Assembly: GCA_948099385.1 (NCBI GenBank)
Contig: CANUEZ040000183.1
Coordinates: forward strand, 2,852,001 to 2,916,000
Source: Fasciola hepatica
Taxonomy: Eukaryota > Platyhelminthes > Trematoda > Plagiorchiida > Fasciolidae
Direction: 5' to 3'
DNA length: 64,000 bases
The translations under genes were made by a program, and so were the position numbers. This document shows, in pieces, positions 62,028 to 64,000 of this stretch. Numbering within the stretch: position 1 is the stretch's first letter; each line of letters begins with the position of its first letter. Below the pieces are notes generated by a model that did no database searches, was not told the DNA's origin, and was given only the letters and a program-made list of their open reading frames with translations.

Positions 62028-64000
62028 ATTTTGCCTGCTTCTCGAATGCCCAGCAAGTACAAAGAGAGCACGAAAAAGTAAATGGTGGGTAGACATTCAC
62101 GAATAGTGACCCGAAAGATCGAAGGTGGTGTAGAGCTATAGTCTCGGTTAGAAGGTGATTATCAGCTCTGAATGCACTTAAGTTTCCCACCAGACACGAG
62201 CAATGCTCTGGGTTCGTAGGTGGTCGAACGCAGAAGGCCACTGAGCATCCTCAAGGCGGGGTGTCCAGTTCTAGCAACCGCTGAGAAGAACACTACGAAC
62301 TGTGACTCTGTACACCCTTCCCTACCCGACAACAAGTTACTTGTATAAATAGTGTCAAAATAAGTGTCCAAACAAGACCAAAGAAAAGAAGACGGAACGA
62401 AAGCTTCATTATTATGTTATTGTTGATGTGGGAACATGTGTAGAGGTCACAGACTTCAAGCTTAGAGATTCTCCAGTAGTCCGCTGCAGGCTCTTGTGCC
62501 AAAATATATAAGGCCGCTTCAGCCAAAGCTGACAGGCTGTTCTTAAGTACGTGTTCCAGGGTTGAAGTCGTGGAATAAAATCACTCACATCGCCTTATTT
62601 CGGCAAAGGATTTGGTTCGTACTTTTTACTTGGAGGACTGAAGGGAACGTGCCTCATGATATTAAATTATGAAAGAGAAACTTATCCAATGTACATGAAG
62701 TTGTGAAAGTCGTCATGCCGGCCATTGTAGATTGAATAATATAGATCATTTTGTCGAGGTATTGTTATCAAAGGATTCGTAGGATTCCATATGTGTTTGC
62801 AGAATATTTTGTTTGATCATCTTCATAAGAGACACTACACCTCTGAGAAATTTGCCTATTTTCACAGCTCATTTTTCATTGGGGAATTTATTGGTAGTGT
62901 CGGAGAACAACTTGGTGCCCTATATCTCCACTAGAATATTTGATGCAGAAAGGATGCATGCTTTGAACCACGAGGTGATTAGGGATCACATAGTAATGTT
63001 GATGAACCCTTTGCCTGAAAATGGAAACAATTTATTGGAAACGAGGCAATCTGTTATGTTAAAAAGTAATTTTACCACTTTGAAAGCTCCGGTGATTTAT
63101 ATGCCACTTTGTTTCCAATGGTTTGTGGTTTGATTGAGCGCACAAGATGGTGGACACTAAATGAATAAACTGTTTTCGTCAATGACAGCGTCGGCGATCC
63201 GGAATATCTGTTCAGTACTGGTCACCGTTTGAAAGCTTTTTGGAATGTAAACTGATTTCTAAAATAAATGTGCGACAAATTATGACAAAGTAATATCATT
63301 TGTTTTCTTTCATCGTTGCGTCCAGCTGTCTTCCCTTTTTATCGTTCATGTGTTCCTTAAAGGGATGCAGAAAACCGAGCCATATGTTCATCAAACTGTA
63401 ACGACTAAACTCATTATCAAGCATTTGTAAACAATGATTTACAATTATCCAGCCTTTTGAGCAAGAATAAAAGAAACAGTTGACATTTCCAGCTTCCTCA
63501 TAAGATATTACATTTGCGATTGGCCTAAATCACCTGAAATAACGTCAGTCTTTCCGTGAGGATTCCTCGAATTTCGTGGTATGTTTGAAGCATGAGTATC
63601 GTTTCAACCATTTCAGCCTTTGCGGATCCTGTAAGTGGAATGATGTCATAAAACCAAAGCATCGATTTTAACTTGAATAAATCTGTGGCTCTCCATCAAA
63701 TGTTGGAATGGGACAAATTCCCGGTTCCTTTGTGAAGCTTGTTAGTTTATCCCTACCTGTGTTTTACAGATGGTGGTCCGTCAATCTAAAATGAAGAAGA
63801 CTGGTTCGTAAACATGAACAATCGTGTTACGATGCCGGTAGTCCTAGTTGAAATGAGCATCATACATAATTCCCAGGTCAAGGAGTGCAAATTTTTATAT
63901 TCAGATAGTGTTTCAAACTAGAAAATACTATCTATTACATAGGAACAGTAAATTGTGCTCCGCTCAGTTCGAATTGAATAATTCAGCATTGGTGGATGAT
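62028..64000. other. Unassigned right end of the window
   Basis: A GC-richer block at 62.04-62.34 kb and overlapping minus-strand ORFs (62026-62526) may be repeat-derived, since they contain sequence such as ALLVSGGKLKCIQS. A plus-strand frame (62813-63133, 106 codons) has no recognisable domain. The last 850 bases show nothing. Confidence 0.4.

Noticed and set aside
1..64000. Bacterial operons, CRISPR arrays, riboswitches, phage modules
   Set aside because: No densely packed ORFs, ribosome-binding-site pattern, regularly spaced direct repeats or phage proteins; the sequence is eukaryotic in character.

Overview
This window looks like gene-poor, transposon-rich eukaryotic nuclear DNA, most likely from a flatworm and probably a digenean fluke. 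The ORFs are short and scattered on both strands, with no operon structure. Splice-site-like motifs flank a few open stretches, and there are long (AT)n microsatellites. The repeats are Penelope-like elements (PLEs), a non-LTR LINE relic, LTR-like relics and tRNA-derived SINEs whose tails resemble the hammerhead-ribozyme SINEs of schistosomes. The organism call is inference from this repeat content; no complete host gene could be identified.

Layout. 1-8.9 kb: mostly featureless, with one weak terminal-exon candidate (minus strand, 1562-1753) and an imperfect hairpin at 3063-3137. 8.95-9.8 kb: a decayed plus-strand PLE fragment with RT C-terminal and GIY-YIG parts. 13.4 and 14.4 kb: (AT)n tracts. 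14.95-15.11 kb: a SINE with a recognisable but damaged hammerhead. 16.3-17.2 kb: the best host-gene candidate, two phase-compatible exon-like blocks. 23.35-23.75 kb: a degenerate pentanucleotide minisatellite.

24.8-33.6 kb is the most striking structure. Two 2,681-bp arms in opposite orientation (24794-27474 and 30939-33619) are collinear without indels and identical wherever compared. They flank a 3,464-bp unique spacer holding another SINE. A third copy of about 340 bp of the arm lies at 44.1 kb, at about 94% identity.

41.5 and 59.4 kb: two related LTR-like relics. 45.3-47.2 kb: a damaged hammerhead SINE followed by a LINE-like 5' region and an RT FADD motif. 50.2-53.2 kb: two PLEs converge tail to tail. 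The plus-strand copy (50224-51214) carries RT, linker and GIY-YIG remnants. The minus-strand copy (51504-53229) is bracketed by 451-bp inverted arms about 99% identical, a pseudo-LTR arrangement known from the Penelope family. 53.2-64 kb: mainly unassigned sequence with the second LTR-like relic and a third (AT)n tract.

The elements are all broken by stops or frameshifts. They work together only as a record of retroelement activity. PLEs and hammerhead-bearing repeats co-occur here, as is known in several animal genomes.
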